IMG/VR virus record: IMGVR_UViG_3300033153_008904
Span: 1-35,693 of that record
Length of the DNA stretch: 35,693 nucleotides
Direction: 5' to 3' (one strand)
Source: a virus
Position numbers and translations under genes: made by a program. Each line of letters begins with the position of its first letter. Position 1 is the first letter of the stretch. The notes under the pieces were generated by a model. The model was not told the origin of the DNA. It saw only the letters and a list, made by a program, of their open reading frames with translations, and made no database searches. Shown here piece by piece: positions 15,673-22,557 of the stretch.

Positions 15673-15709
15673 CCCCTTAAGTTTCGATATCCAGTTGGCA
15701 CTTAAGGGG
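15673..15709 (+). promoter_or_regulatory. Leader hairpin before gp157 gene
   Basis: CCCCTTAAGT (15673-15682) and ACTTAAGGGG (15700-15709) form a perfect 10-bp stem with a 17-nt loop. It ends 21 bases before ATG 15731 and is followed by TTTGTTGATTT. The hairpin lies in the 5-prime leader of the forward early operon and could act as an attenuator, an RNA-binding site or a stability element. Confidence 0.6.
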
Positions 15710-15730
15710 TTTGTTGATTTAGGGGAATCT

Positions 15731-16255
15731 ATGAAAGACAACAATTTATCGCTTTATGGCATAACTGAAGAGATGGACGCATTTGGCGAAATTCTAGAAA
15801 TGGATCAAGGTGAATTTAACGAAGATTCTGAAGTGTTACTGCAATCTATAGAAGATGCACTGACTTTGAAAACCGACAATGTAGTCGGATACATTGAAAA
15901 AGAAGAAGACTTAGTCAATATTGCAAAAGCCAAAATTAAAGAATTGCAGGATTTTAAAAAATCAAAGGAAAATAAAATCCAACGATTTAAAGATTATGTG
16001 AAAATGTGTATCGAGAAAACTGGTCAAGAAAAATTTACTGGCACGTTAAATTCGATAAAATTAAGAAAGCCTATCAAGGTTGTCTTCATTTCAAATGAAG
16101 ACAATTTGCCGCCTCAATATTTTGCATCAAAAACGTCAATAACAATAGATAAAACGCAAATAAAGACCGATCTGAAAAACGGTGTAGAAATCGAAGGCGC
16201 TGAGCTTGTAGACGGTGCCGCAGGAATTATTGTCGGATTAAATAAGGGGAAATAA
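15731..16255 (+). CDS. Gp157 family protein
   Basis: Protein of 174 residues. ATG 15731 is preceded by AGGGGA; an upstream in-frame ATG at 15665 would run through the leader hairpin and has no ribosome site. The pattern matches siphovirus Gp157: an N-terminal coiled region (LSLYGITEEMDAFGEIL), central YIEKEEDLVNIAKAKIKELQ and KKSKENKIQRFKDYV, then a C-terminal beta part (LNSIKLRKPIKVV, DLKNGVEIEGAEL). The family is linked to phage replication and phage resistance, with no known enzyme activity. It is the first gene of the recombination operon and is followed closely by erf. Confidence 0.85.
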   Translation: MKDNNLSLYGITEEMDAFGEILEMDQGEFNEDSEVLLQSIEDALTLKTDNVVGYIEKEEDLVNIAKAKIKELQDFKKSKENKIQRFKDYVKMCIEKTGQEKFTGTLNSIKLRKPIKVVFISNEDNLPPQYFASKTSITIDKTQIKTDLKNGVEIEGAELVDGAAGIIVGLNKGK

Positions 16256-16257
16256 AA

Positions 16258-16890
16258 ATGTGCAAAGAAGAAACCGCAACAAAAACAAATGCTCAGATAG
16301 TTAATGAAAAATTGTCTGAAATACAAAAATCACTAAAAGCGCCCAAGGGTCAGTTTAATTCTTTTGGCAAATATAAATATCGAAACTGTGAAGACATACT
16401 AGAAGCATTAAAACCACTGCTCGGCACAATGACGGTAACGGTAAGCGATTCGATTAAACAAGTCGGTGAAAGAATTTATATTGAAGCAACCGCAAGGTTT
16501 GGTAATGGAGACCACTTTATAAGCAACACCGCATTTGCAAGAGAACCCATCTCGCAAAAAGGGATGAATGAGGCGCAAATAACAGGATCTTCAAGTTCGT
16601 ATGCAAGAAAATATGCACTCAATGGGTTGTTTTGCATCGATGACAATAAAGACCCTGATACACAGCCGCCACCATCAAACAACAACAAAAATAATACTGG
16701 ATCAAAGCCAACTTTTAATTTGACAAAAGAAATCGAAACACTCGCGGGCAGGCTTTGCAAAGGGATGAATGCCGATCAAAAAGTTAAGTTTGTTGCAGAC
16801 AATATTAACAAGAAGGGATTTGCTGCGATAAAAACAATGGGCGATGAAGAGTTAAGTAGAATTATTGAGAATTTAAAGGATCTACATTGA
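16258..16890 (+). CDS. erf: ERF-family single-strand annealing protein
   Basis: Protein of 210 residues, ribosome site AAGGGGA before ATG 16258. Residues about 15-130 hold the ERF core: helix AQIVNEKLSEIQKSLKAPKG, then QFNSFGKYKYRNCEDILEAL, strands with GERIYIEATARF, and SSSSYARKYALNGLFCID. ERF proteins form rings that anneal complementary single strands and circularise or recombine phage DNA. A Pro/Asn linker leads to a helical C-terminal domain. It sits between Gp157 and NinB, a common grouping in phage recombination modules. Confidence 0.9.
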   Translation: MCKEETATKTNAQIVNEKLSEIQKSLKAPKGQFNSFGKYKYRNCEDILEALKPLLGTMTVTVSDSIKQVGERIYIEATARFGNGDHFISNTAFAREPISQKGMNEAQITGSSSSYARKYALNGLFCIDDNKDPDTQPPPSNNNKNNTGSKPTFNLTKEIETLAGRLCKGMNADQKVKFVADNINKKGFAAIKTMGDEELSRIIENLKDLH

Positions 16891-17318
16891 AGAAATACGA
16901 GATAATAACAAAGGATGATTTTAAAACCTTCTATAATAAAATAGGGAACTATATAAGCCACAATGAAACCGCTGGTATTCCTTTTAAAAAGATGAACATC
17001 ACAGTAAAAAGCTGGCGAAAAGATAAAACGTCTCAGCAGCATAAATTTTACTGGGTAGTCATTAGCGAAATGGTTAAGGCATTTAAAAATATTGGGTATG
17101 AATTTACAAGAGACGAGGTGCATGAGTTTGTGAAAAAAACACACGGACACACCAGAACAGTTAATTTTAAAGGTAACAGTACGATAACTATAACAAGGTC
17201 AATCGCAGATGATAGCGACGATGTAAACATAAAGGTAATGATGGATTTAATTGATTTCTCAATAAGGTGGACTGCAATAAATTTAGATTATGTAATAGAA
17301 GATCCGAGGAGGGTGTAA
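16887..17318 (+). CDS. ninB: NinB-like recombination protein
   Basis: Protein of 143 residues with a TTG start overlapping the erf stop, preceded by AAAGGA. The motif TVKSWRKDKTSQQHKFYWVV followed by the DEVHEFVKKTH helix matches NinB (Orf of lambda), which binds single-stranded DNA and supports strand exchange with host or phage proteins. The company of ERF fits this role. Its stop shares one base with the ATG of the endolysin gene. Confidence 0.75.
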   Translation: MKKYEIITKDDFKTFYNKIGNYISHNETAGIPFKKMNITVKSWRKDKTSQQHKFYWVVISEMVKAFKNIGYEFTRDEVHEFVKKTHGHTRTVNFKGNSTITITRSIADDSDDVNIKVMMDLIDFSIRWTAINLDYVIEDPRRV

Positions 17319-17923
17319 TGGAATGGTTGATAAGATTTTTTAGCTTTAAATGGCTCAAGAGCGCGCCAATGAAAACAACAGATGGTGCGACTGATCCTGT
17401 ACCTACAAGGGAACCACCTATCATTAATGGATCAGTGAGTGAGTATAAGCCATTTAGATATAAAACAAACGACGAGGGCATTAAGCTTATAGCGCGCTTT
17501 GAGGGATATGAAGACGAGGCGTATCAATGCGTAGCAGGTGTTTGGACAATTGGATATGGAACAACTATTTATCCCAGTGGGGAAACAGTTAAGATGGGTG
17601 ATACTTGCACAGAACCAGATGCGAGAGAATGGCTTAGTCTTGACCTTGAGGGCAGGGAAAAGAAAATAAATAAATTCTTAAAAAAAATCAACCTGGAATT
17701 AAATGAAAATGAATTTTCTGCGATTGTTTCTTTCGCATATAATCTGGGTTTAGGGTGGATAACAGGACACAAAGAAGGCTCGGTTTATAATGCGCTCGTA
17801 GCACACGACAAGCCATCTGTTGGCAAAGCTTTTTTAAAATTTAATAGAGCAGGAGGTCGAGTGCTTAGGGGTTTGACTCGCAGAAGAAAAGCCGAACGTG
17901 AATTATTTACAAGGGCTGTGTAA
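17318..17923 (+). CDS. Endolysin, GH24 lysozyme
   Basis: Protein of 201 residues. ATG 17318 is preceded by GAGGAGG and overlaps the ninB stop; a longer frame from 17267 is not needed. Residues about 50-200 form a T4/P21-type lysozyme. The catalytic set is Glu62 (ARFEGYE), Cys71 (AYQCVAG) and Thr77 (VWTIGYGTT), in the E-x8-C/D-x5-T spacing of the family, with Cys instead of the T4 Asp. SIVSFAYNLG-like and GLTRRRKAERELF motifs are present. The 45-residue N-terminal extension (MEWLIRFFSFKWLKS) has no clear signal peptide or SAR helix, so a separate holin would be needed. Confidence 0.92.
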   Translation: MEWLIRFFSFKWLKSAPMKTTDGATDPVPTREPPIINGSVSEYKPFRYKTNDEGIKLIARFEGYEDEAYQCVAGVWTIGYGTTIYPSGETVKMGDTCTEPDAREWLSLDLEGREKKINKFLKKINLELNENEFSAIVSFAYNLGLGWITGHKEGSVYNALVAHDKPSVGKAFLKFNRAGGRVLRGLTRRRKAERELFTRAV

Positions 17924-18051
17924 TGGCTGGTTGTTATGATAATGATACTGAAGACAAACACTTTGAGAATCTTTTGTTAAGACAAACAGCATGCTCCGAA
18001 TGTGGAGGCGATTGGGATATGTGTATCTGCGAAAATGGGGACGATGAATGA
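17923..18051 (+). CDS. Zinc-ribbon mini-protein
   Basis: A protein of 42 residues starting one base into the lysozyme stop (TAATG). It has CSECGG and MCICE, giving two close Cys pairs that could bind one zinc ion. The end overlaps the next gene by ATGA, so it is translated as part of the same operon. No function is known; similar tiny zinc proteins occur through the next 4 kb. Confidence 0.6.
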   Translation: MAGCYDNDTEDKHFENLLLRQTACSECGGDWDMCICENGDDE

Positions 18052-18218
18052 ATATATTTGCATTACTTGTATGTTGCGCGCTCTTGAGTGTTGTCGGAGT
18101 TCTTGCTGAGAATGTATCGAAATTGGAACTGGAAAAACAAACTCTTATTTCAGAGAACGCAAATATGGAATGGAGAATCAGAGAACTGACACATAAAAAG
18201 GAAGACTATGTTGAGTAA
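18048..18218 (+). CDS. Small membrane-anchored coiled coil, spanin-like
   Basis: A protein of 56 residues, start overlapping the previous stop. Residues 2-20 (NIFALLVCCALLSVVGVLA) form a membrane anchor; residues 21-56 form a charged coiled coil (SKLELEKQTLISENANMEWR). One N-terminal anchor plus a periplasmic coil is the plan of inner-membrane spanins, and it lies two genes after the lysozyme, but it is shorter than usual. The 3-prime end is overlapped by the next gene in another frame. Confidence 0.55.
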   Translation: MNIFALLVCCALLSVVGVLAENVSKLELEKQTLISENANMEWRIRELTHKKEDYVE

Positions 18219-18432
18219 AAGAGAGATTGAAGTAATGCCGAAGTTAATAGCGCTCACAAGGAATGATGTATATCGAATAACAAAAGGTCGAGTGCATATG
18301 AAATTAAACGGCAAAATTTTATGTGGCATCGGCAAACGTGACATTGGCATTGTTAACCACACCAATAGAAATAAAGGTGTAACATGTGGAAACTGCAGAA
18401 ATGCAATGTCTGCACGATTAATAAGTAATTAA
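18208..18432 (+). CDS. Small CxxC protein, unknown
   Basis: A protein of 74 residues; AAGGA precedes ATG 18208, which lies inside the end of the previous gene. The C-terminal half has KILCGIGKRD and TCGNCRNAM, a possible zinc ribbon with three or four Cys ligands. The N-terminal half is basic (MLSKREIEVMPKLIALTRND). It could bind nucleic acid; no family is recognised. Confidence 0.55.
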   Translation: MLSKREIEVMPKLIALTRNDVYRITKGRVHMKLNGKILCGIGKRDIGIVNHTNRNKGVTCGNCRNAMSARLISN

Positions 18433-18475
18433 AAGAGTAACAAATAACCATAAATCAAATTTGTAATCTATGTAT

Positions 18476-18499
18476 AACCGAGTTTGTTGCTTCTCGGTT
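18476..18499 (+). terminator. Intergenic hairpin, possible partial terminator
   Basis: AACCGAG (18476-18482) and CTCGGTT (18493-18499) form a perfect 7-bp stem with a 10-nt loop, followed by TAATTTAAA. The T tract is weak. It separates the lysozyme operon from the mini-gene array and could reduce read-through or act as an RNA processing site. Confidence 0.45.
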
Positions 18500-18537
18500 T
18501 AATTTAAACAGAATAATAGCAACTAGAAGAGGTGAAT

Positions 18538-18738
18538 ATGAATGACTTAGAAAAATTAGACGCACTTATCAAAAAAACAGGCATTATGCCTTTTGCTCAA
18601 AGCAATGGTGAGGTTGCTTTTATGGGTAAGGGTTTATTTAAAATAGAAGAAATGCAGAAACAAATTGATGACCTTATGGAGTTTATCGTTGAGCACGATA
18701 TGAAAGAATTATATCAAGAATGGCGCAACTGTAATTAA
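18538..18738 (+). CDS. Small helical protein, unknown
   Basis: A protein of 66 residues from ATG 18538 with AGAGG ahead of it, preferred over an upstream GTG at 18532 that would use up the ribosome site. Acidic and helical; the middle VAFMGKGLFKIEEMQKQIDD looks like a short beta-helix unit. It begins the array of small early genes that share similar leader sequences. Confidence 0.55.
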   Translation: MNDLEKLDALIKKTGIMPFAQSNGEVAFMGKGLFKIEEMQKQIDDLMEFIVEHDMKELYQEWRNCN

Positions 18739-18775
18739 AAACTAAATAGAATGGTATCAACTATCAGGAGAATGC

Positions 18776-19066
18776 ATGAAAAGTAATAACTGGGACGCAA
18801 GTTTTGACAGGTCAAGGTATGAGAAAATCAAAAAGAATGACTTGATTGGTTTTCTTGAAACCGAGCACAATACAAAGAACAAGTTAAGAAATAATATCGA
18901 TGACCTTAGAGGCGAGATTACTTATCTAAAGTCAAACATAGACGGACTTGAAACTCTTCACAAGGTGTTAAAAACGCGACTGGGTTACTGGAAGGGTGAT
19001 GCCATGCAATCGAGGGAGTCACATATAAACATGTGTGTAAATAGAGATTTGGGATTAGGCGATTAA
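18776..19066 (+). CDS. Coiled-coil protein, unknown
   Basis: A protein of 96 residues, ribosome site AGGAG before ATG 18776. Residues about 25-70 are predicted coiled coil (KNKLRNNIDDLRGEITYLKS). The ends carry aromatic residues (NNWDASFDRSRYEK). No family is recognised. It belongs to the mini-gene array with a leader of the recurring type at 18749-18768. Confidence 0.55.
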   Translation: MKSNNWDASFDRSRYEKIKKNDLIGFLETEHNTKNKLRNNIDDLRGEITYLKSNIDGLETLHKVLKTRLGYWKGDAMQSRESHINMCVNRDLGLGD

Positions 19067-19074
19067 ACTAAAGG

Positions 19075-19095
19075 GAATAGCAACAACCATTGGGG
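19075..19095 (+). repeat. Recurring leader motif, copy 1
   Basis: The sequence GAATAGCAACAACCATTGGG (19075-19094) lies just before the ribosome site of the zinc-ribbon gene at 19101. It matches copies at 19991-20010 and 20577-20597 in the pattern GAAT-A-CAA, two or three variable bases, ACCATT, variable base, GG. Weaker relatives are at 18511-18532 and 18749-18768. Confidence 0.55.
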
Positions 19096-19100
19096 TAAAA

Positions 19101-19283
19101 ATGAGTGATTGTAATTACTGTGATCCGGAAAAGTACAATATTATTTTCAATAAAAGCAATATGTGCCCAAATTGTCGTGAAGAACATGAGGACCACCTAG
19201 AGAGAAAAGCAGACGAAGAGAGGGACGAAAGGTTAATTGAGAGACTTTCGAAAAAAACGGCAAAACCACTGGGGGATGAGTGA
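19101..19283 (+). CDS. Zinc-ribbon protein with acidic tail
   Basis: A protein of 60 residues, ribosome site GGGG before ATG 19101. CNYC near the start and CPNC at residues 22-25 form a likely four-Cys zinc site; a highly charged helix follows (HEDHLERKADEERDERLIER). The stop overlaps the GTG start of the methyltransferase, so the two are co-translated; a partner role for the zinc protein is conceivable but not shown. Confidence 0.6.
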   Translation: MSDCNYCDPEKYNIIFNKSNMCPNCREEHEDHLERKADEERDERLIERLSKKTAKPLGDE

Positions 19284-19996
19284 ATTTAATACACGGAGAT
19301 TGTTTAGAAAAAATGAAGGATATTCCAAATAGCTCAATTGATATGGTCTTGACAGATCCTCCCTACGGCACCACTGCCTGTAAGTGGGACACTGTTATGG
19401 ACTTTAGTTTAATGTGGAAGCAGCTAAAAAGAATAACTAAAGACAGTGCCGCCATTTGCTTATTCGGTTCGGAACCCTTTAGTTCTAACCTGAGAATGGG
19501 CAACATAAAAATGTTTAGGTATGATTGGTATTGGAACAAAGTTAAACCCTCTACTGGCCTACACGCCAAGATAATGCCCCTAAAGTCGCTAGAAGTGATT
19601 TCTGTTTTTTACAGCAAGAAGTGCCTTTATAGTCCACAGATGTCCGTTGGAAAACTAAGGGTTGAGGTAAAAAACGACTCAAACGGTGAAACATTTGGTG
19701 GGAAAAGAATTAAGAGATTACACGATAACAAGGGTCTAAAATACCCCAAGCATTTAATTGAATTTAGTAACGCGAATCAAAAAAACAGGGTTCACCCTAC
19801 ACAAAAGCCAGTGGCGCTCTTGGAATACCTGATTAAAACCTACACCCTGGAAGGTGAAACTGTTTTAGACTTCACCATGGGATCAGGCAGCACTGGAGTT
19901 GCCTGTAAAAATTTGAACAGAAAATTCATTGGCATTGAAAAGGATGAAAAATATTTCGAGATAGCGAAGAACAGAATAGAAAACACAATGGAATAA
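19280..19996 (+). CDS. DNA methyltransferase, DPPY type (N6-adenine or N4-cytosine)
   Basis: A protein of 238 residues with a GTG start overlapping the previous stop and ribosome site GGGGGA. Motif IV is TDPPYG at residues 25-30, before motif I (LDFTMGSGSTGVACKNLNRK, about 196-215), the beta-class order; VHPTQKPVALLEYLI is the usual motif before I. No restriction enzyme lies next to it, so it is an orphan that may protect phage DNA against host restriction or mark it for regulation. Compared with typical enzymes its recognition region, about residues 100-165, is short. Confidence 0.9.
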   Translation: MNLIHGDCLEKMKDIPNSSIDMVLTDPPYGTTACKWDTVMDFSLMWKQLKRITKDSAAICLFGSEPFSSNLRMGNIKMFRYDWYWNKVKPSTGLHAKIMPLKSLEVISVFYSKKCLYSPQMSVGKLRVEVKNDSNGETFGGKRIKRLHDNKGLKYPKHLIEFSNANQKNRVHPTQKPVALLEYLIKTYTLEGETVLDFTMGSGSTGVACKNLNRKFIGIEKDEKYFEIAKNRIENTME

Positions 19997-20010
19997 CAAG
20001 TACCATTAGG
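19991..20010 (+). repeat. Recurring leader motif, copy 2
   Basis: GAATAACAAGTACCATTAGG begins within the last codons of the methyltransferase gene and stands 21 bases before ATG 20032. It is one of three close copies of the leader found between small early genes. Overlap with the coding end suggests it was pasted along with a gene unit. Confidence 0.55.
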
Positions 20011-20031
20011 TACATAACAAAGGAAAATAAA

Positions 20032-20397
20032 ATGAGTAAGCATTATCAAATTTCATCTTTTATCGAGGGTGAAGGATTTAGAGTCGTAACACCATTAAAT
20101 GAAGATCAATTAAGAAAGATACAAGAAGTTGCAGGAATAGACTTTATGGATGATTTAACAGTAGAGCATTCCGTAGAGATTTCAGAGGTAACACTGGGTC
20201 AAGTTATCGAGAGTGAATTAAATGGTGCTTCACTTGACGGCTTTTACGATAAGGCCGAACAAATTAGATATGTACTAGATCATGGCGTTAGCGATAAAGG
20301 GGTTGAATATTTAAAGCAAACATACCCCATAGAGTTAAATAGAGCTGAAAGTTACCAGAGCGTCAGCGAGATGCAGGAAAAAGAAGAAAGTAGTTAA
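20032..20397 (+). CDS. Unknown acidic protein
   Basis: A protein of 121 residues with AAAGGAAA before ATG 20032. The N-terminal part (YQISSFIEGEGFRVVTPLNE) looks beta-rich; the rest is helical and acidic and ends in a Glu/Ser tail. No family is recognised. It has its own leader copy and lies among small early genes of the type often involved in host takeover. Confidence 0.55.
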   Translation: MSKHYQISSFIEGEGFRVVTPLNEDQLRKIQEVAGIDFMDDLTVEHSVEISEVTLGQVIESELNGASLDGFYDKAEQIRYVLDHGVSDKGVEYLKQTYPIELNRAESYQSVSEMQEKEESS

Positions 20398-20424
20398 CAG
20401 AAGTAATAATACTGAGAGGGGAAT

Positions 20425-20577
20425 ATGGTAGCAGATTGTCATACATGTGGAACACCGCTAGATGATTCAGACATAGCCGCCGCTGGCATGGAGTGTATTT
20501 GCCATAGCTGCTGGGAGGAAAGAGAAGATATGTCACATGAAGAATGGAAAGATAAAATAAAATCGTTAAGTAAATAG
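20425..20577 (+). CDS. Zinc-ribbon mini-protein
   Basis: A protein of 50 residues with GAGAGGGG before ATG 20425. CHTCGTPL and CICHSCW give five Cys residues and two His, a compact zinc-binding knuckle similar to DksA/TraR-type fingers (C-x2-C, about 16 residues, C-x-C-x2-C). The tail is charged and helical (SHEEWKDKIKSLSK). A TraR-like short zinc protein acting on host RNA polymerase is possible but cannot be shown from sequence alone. Confidence 0.6.
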   Translation: MVADCHTCGTPLDDSDIAAAGMECICHSCWEEREDMSHEEWKDKIKSLSK

Positions 20578-20597
20578 AATTAACAAGACCATTTAGG
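20577..20597 (+). repeat. Recurring leader motif, copy 3
   Basis: The copy starts at the last base of the preceding stop codon and reads GAATTAACAAGACCATTTAG (20577-20596), one base longer than copy 2 through an added T. It stands 12 bases ahead of ATG 20609. Confidence 0.5.
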
Positions 20598-20608
20598 AGT
20601 GATGCGAA

Positions 20609-20869
20609 ATGAATAAAGAAATTAATAGCTTTGAAAATCATAGCAAGGTAGACGCCTCAGTGATTACTGGGTGCAACACAATATATGACTGCTCTAATCA
20701 TAGGGCCAGCGTTAACGCCTTAATAGATAAGTGCAATGAGCTAAGTCAAAAAAATGCAGAGATGCGAAAAGTTTTGGTAGAAATAGTTGGTGATGAAAAT
20801 GGTTTCGGTTGTCCGAGCCTAGCCGAAGACTATTTAGATAAAACCAATGAAAGAGGATATACCCTGTAG
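20609..20869 (+). CDS. Small protein, unknown
   Basis: A protein of 86 residues, AGGAG ahead of ATG 20609 at a slightly long distance. A central helix (VNALIDKCNELSQKNAEMRK) and a short C-terminal part with a single Cys (FGCPSLAEDYL). No family is recognised. Between it and the next gene the bases AGAGTATA occur twice (20868-20875 and 20895-20902), a possible regulator site. Confidence 0.5.
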   Translation: MNKEINSFENHSKVDASVITGCNTIYDCSNHRASVNALIDKCNELSQKNAEMRKVLVEIVGDENGFGCPSLAEDYLDKTNERGYTL

Positions 20870-20913
20870 AGTATAAACGGCACTTATACGCCACAGAGTA
20901 TAGAGGATAAACT

Positions 20914-21354
20914 ATGAATAACGAAAAGAGAGCAAACGAAAAAGCAGTGTGTGACGAGTGTGTTGAGCTGCAAAATAAAGTAGACCACTATATGCAATTG
21001 TCACACCTCGCCAACAAGAAGGTCATTGACCTTATGGATAGTGCCATGAAATTTGAAAGACTGGCAATCGAAAAGCACAATGAGGGATATCAACTCAAGC
21101 AAGAAAACAAAGCCAATCGGGAAGTTAACCGAAACCTTGCTAATGCTAATCATGATTACAAAATTGAAAACGAGAAGCTGAAGGAATTGCTAAATAAAGA
21201 CGATATGCACCTGCTTCATAATTACTTTCGTGGCGTTGTTAGCTATGGAAACCAAGACACAATCCAAGCGAAGGAAGATTATGAGCTTTATACAATAACT
21301 CATAAACTTAAAAATTACAGTACAGGAAAAACTATTGGAGAAAATAATGAGTGA
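20914..21354 (+). CDS. Coiled-coil protein with N-terminal CxxC
   Basis: A protein of 146 residues with AGAGGA before ATG 20914. CDEC at residues 13-16 is followed by a long coiled coil to about residue 95 (ELQNKVDHYMQLSHLANKKV onward) and a short mixed C-terminal part. No family is recognised. Its 3-prime end contains the ribosome site and start of the following gene in a different frame. Confidence 0.55.
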   Translation: MNNEKRANEKAVCDECVELQNKVDHYMQLSHLANKKVIDLMDSAMKFERLAIEKHNEGYQLKQENKANREVNRNLANANHDYKIENEKLKELLNKDDMHLLHNYFRGVVSYGNQDTIQAKEDYELYTITHKLKNYSTGKTIGENNE

Positions 21355-21592
21355 TGTAAGTGAATATGACAAGATAGACTGCATGGCATACTGCCCCGCC
21401 TGCACCCATCAACTGCGCGAGGGTTACAATCTAGGATTAAAGGAACAGCAACAAAAAATAGATGAGCTTGTTAAGTGTGTTGAGGCAATGGTGCAAGATA
21501 AAAAAATAAGCGCACCTGAAACATGGTACAGCAAGCGAGCGCGAAAATGCCTAGAAAAACACAATGGAATCAGTACAACTGAAGGAAAATAA
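21347..21592 (+). CDS. CxxC helical protein, unknown
   Basis: A protein of 81 residues from ATG 21347, chosen because GGAG lies 6 bases upstream. CMAYCPACTHQ at residues 12-22 holds three Cys and a His, a likely zinc knuckle; a helix with one further Cys follows (GLKEQQQKIDELVKCVEAMV). Overlaps the previous gene by 8 bases. Unknown role in the early mini-gene array. Confidence 0.55.
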   Translation: MSDVSEYDKIDCMAYCPACTHQLREGYNLGLKEQQQKIDELVKCVEAMVQDKKISAPETWYSKRARKCLEKHNGISTTEGK

Positions 21593-21593
21593 A

Positions 21594-21827
21594 ATGAGCG
21601 AAGTATGGAAAGACTTATATGCCGATGCACGTAAAGAAGCCGATAGATTGAAAATTAAAAACAAGAACTTGGAAAAATTAAACAGTGCAGGCAGCGACGA
21701 ACTGTTAAAAAAGCATAAAGAAATACTAGAATTAAACAGGCATATTATAGAACTTGAAAAAGTAAGGGATACATGTATAAAATGTGGATGCAATGAATTT
21801 TTGTGTGGACACAATGCAAGGGGATAG
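21594..21827 (+). CDS. Coiled-coil protein with C-terminal Cys cluster
   Basis: A protein of 77 residues from ATG 21594 with GAAGGAAA ahead. Residues about 5-58 are coiled coil (DARKEADRLKIKNKNLEKLN). The C-terminal CIKCGCNEFLCGH carries four Cys and one His, a zinc ribbon at the opposite end from its neighbour. The two proteins might be partners; this is only suggested by adjacency. Confidence 0.55.
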   Translation: MSEVWKDLYADARKEADRLKIKNKNLEKLNSAGSDELLKKHKEILELNRHIIELEKVRDTCIKCGCNEFLCGHNARG

Positions 21828-21829
21828 TT

Positions 21830-21979
21830 ATGTCATGTATAATTTGCTTCAATAATGAATGCACGTGCAAATCGAGAGTGATATCACTTCTTAGAAAACA
21901 GCGTATTGTAAGCAAGTTCTATAAACGAAGCAATAGAGCCGCATTCTTTCATTATTTTAGCTCTTTGATTGGGCGTTAA
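21830..21979 (+). CDS. Possible Cys-rich mini-protein
   Basis: A frame of 49 codons, AAGGGGA ahead of ATG 21830. The start MSCIICFNNECTCK has four Cys residues like its neighbours, but from 21884 onward it runs over the convergent ribbon-helix-helix gene, whose coding case is better. The gene may be real with a read-over end, or only its first part may be a remnant. Confidence 0.35.
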   Translation: MSCIICFNNECTCKSRVISLLRKQRIVSKFYKRSNRAAFFHYFSSLIGR

Positions 21980-22054
21980 TCTAATACTCACAGTGCGGGC
22001 CTCCTTGCCCGATTCATATTTCCTAGGCCTACCAGCAGTTTTTTTATTTTTCAT
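21884..22054 (-). CDS. Ribbon-helix-helix DNA-binding protein
   Basis: A protein of 56 residues on the reverse strand, AAGGA ahead of ATG 22054. A basic start (MKNKKTAGRPRKYESGKEA) is followed by a beta strand and two helices, RTVSIRLTPNQRAKIM and then GSIASFIELAYNTLF, the Arc/MetJ fold plan. Such dimers bind short repeated operators in the DNA major groove with the strand. It is the last gene of a three-gene reverse operon and a good candidate for binding the repeats at 22558-22588. Confidence 0.65.
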   Translation of the reverse strand: MKNKKTAGRPRKYESGKEARTVSIRLTPNQRAKIMKECGSIASFIELAYNTLFSKK

Positions 22055-22235
22055 CGTTATTCCTTAAAAATTGAATGCGATTAATTATTAAAAAAATAGT
22101 ATGCTTCATTGATGAAATGATAGACATTCCCGCATAGTCAGAGTCAAGCTCTGCATCAACGAGCACCTCAATTTTATTTTCAAGTGCAGTAATTAACAAC
22201 TCTAAATGTTTGATTTTATGTTCCGTGTTAAGCAT
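22044..22235 (-). CDS. Small helical protein, unknown
   Basis: A protein of 63 residues, helical throughout (KIKHLELLITALENKIEVLV, later MKHTIFLIINRIQFLRN). It overlaps the ribbon-helix-helix gene by 11 bases, so the two are co-translated. No family is recognised; a partner or modulator of the DNA-binding protein is possible. Confidence 0.5.
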   Translation of the reverse strand: MLNTEHKIKHLELLITALENKIEVLVDAELDSDYAGMSIISSMKHTIFLIINRIQFLRNNDEK

Positions 22236-22244
22236 ATTTACTCC

Positions 22245-22457
22245 TTATACCCCTAAAAAGGTTGAGACTATCGCGTCTAAATCAACGCATCCGATTTCAC
22301 CAGGTGACATTTCTTTTGTTATCAGATCAATAATGTATTTTAAAGCAGATTCATTATCGCCAGCAAAAAGAAAATTGTTAATAGCAACATAATGAGATGT
22401 GTCTTTTGATATGATAGTGAATGCGGTTAGCGTCTCGTCGTTAAATACTCTAAACAT
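22245..22457 (-). CDS. Small protein, unknown
   Basis: A protein of 70 residues with AAGGGG ahead of ATG 22457, the first gene behind the reverse promoter at 22490-22518. It has a beta-rich start (MFRVFNDETLTAFTII) and an acidic helical rest (ESALKYIIDLITKEMSPGEI). No family is recognised. Confidence 0.55.
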   Translation of the reverse strand: MFRVFNDETLTAFTIISKDTSHYVAINNFLFAGDNESALKYIIDLITKEMSPGEIGCVDLDAIVSTFLGV

Positions 22458-22489
22458 TTTAAACCCCTTGTTAAATGTTCGATATAATT

Positions 22490-22518
22490 AGTGTAACACA
22501 AATATTGCACCAAGTCAA
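22490..22518 (-). promoter_or_regulatory. Strong sigma70-type promoter for reverse operon
   Basis: On the reverse strand TTGACT (22518-22513) and TACACT (22495-22490) are 17 bases apart; TGT directly before TACACT makes an extended -10. Five of six and four of six bases match the consensus. It fires toward the gene starting at 22457. Confidence 0.7.
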
Positions 22519-22557
22519 GCTTTACAAAAGTGCTTAAATAATCGACAATAGTGTCTG

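Noticed and set aside
15665-15730. Upstream in-frame ATG of the gp157 gene
   Set aside because: It would translate through the leader hairpin and lacks a ribosome site; ATG 15731 has AGGGGA in place and matches the usual family start.
22483-22488. Perfect TATAAT on the forward strand
   Set aside because: No -35 element or extended -10 at the right distance; it overlaps the better reverse promoter and is likely chance in AT-rich DNA.
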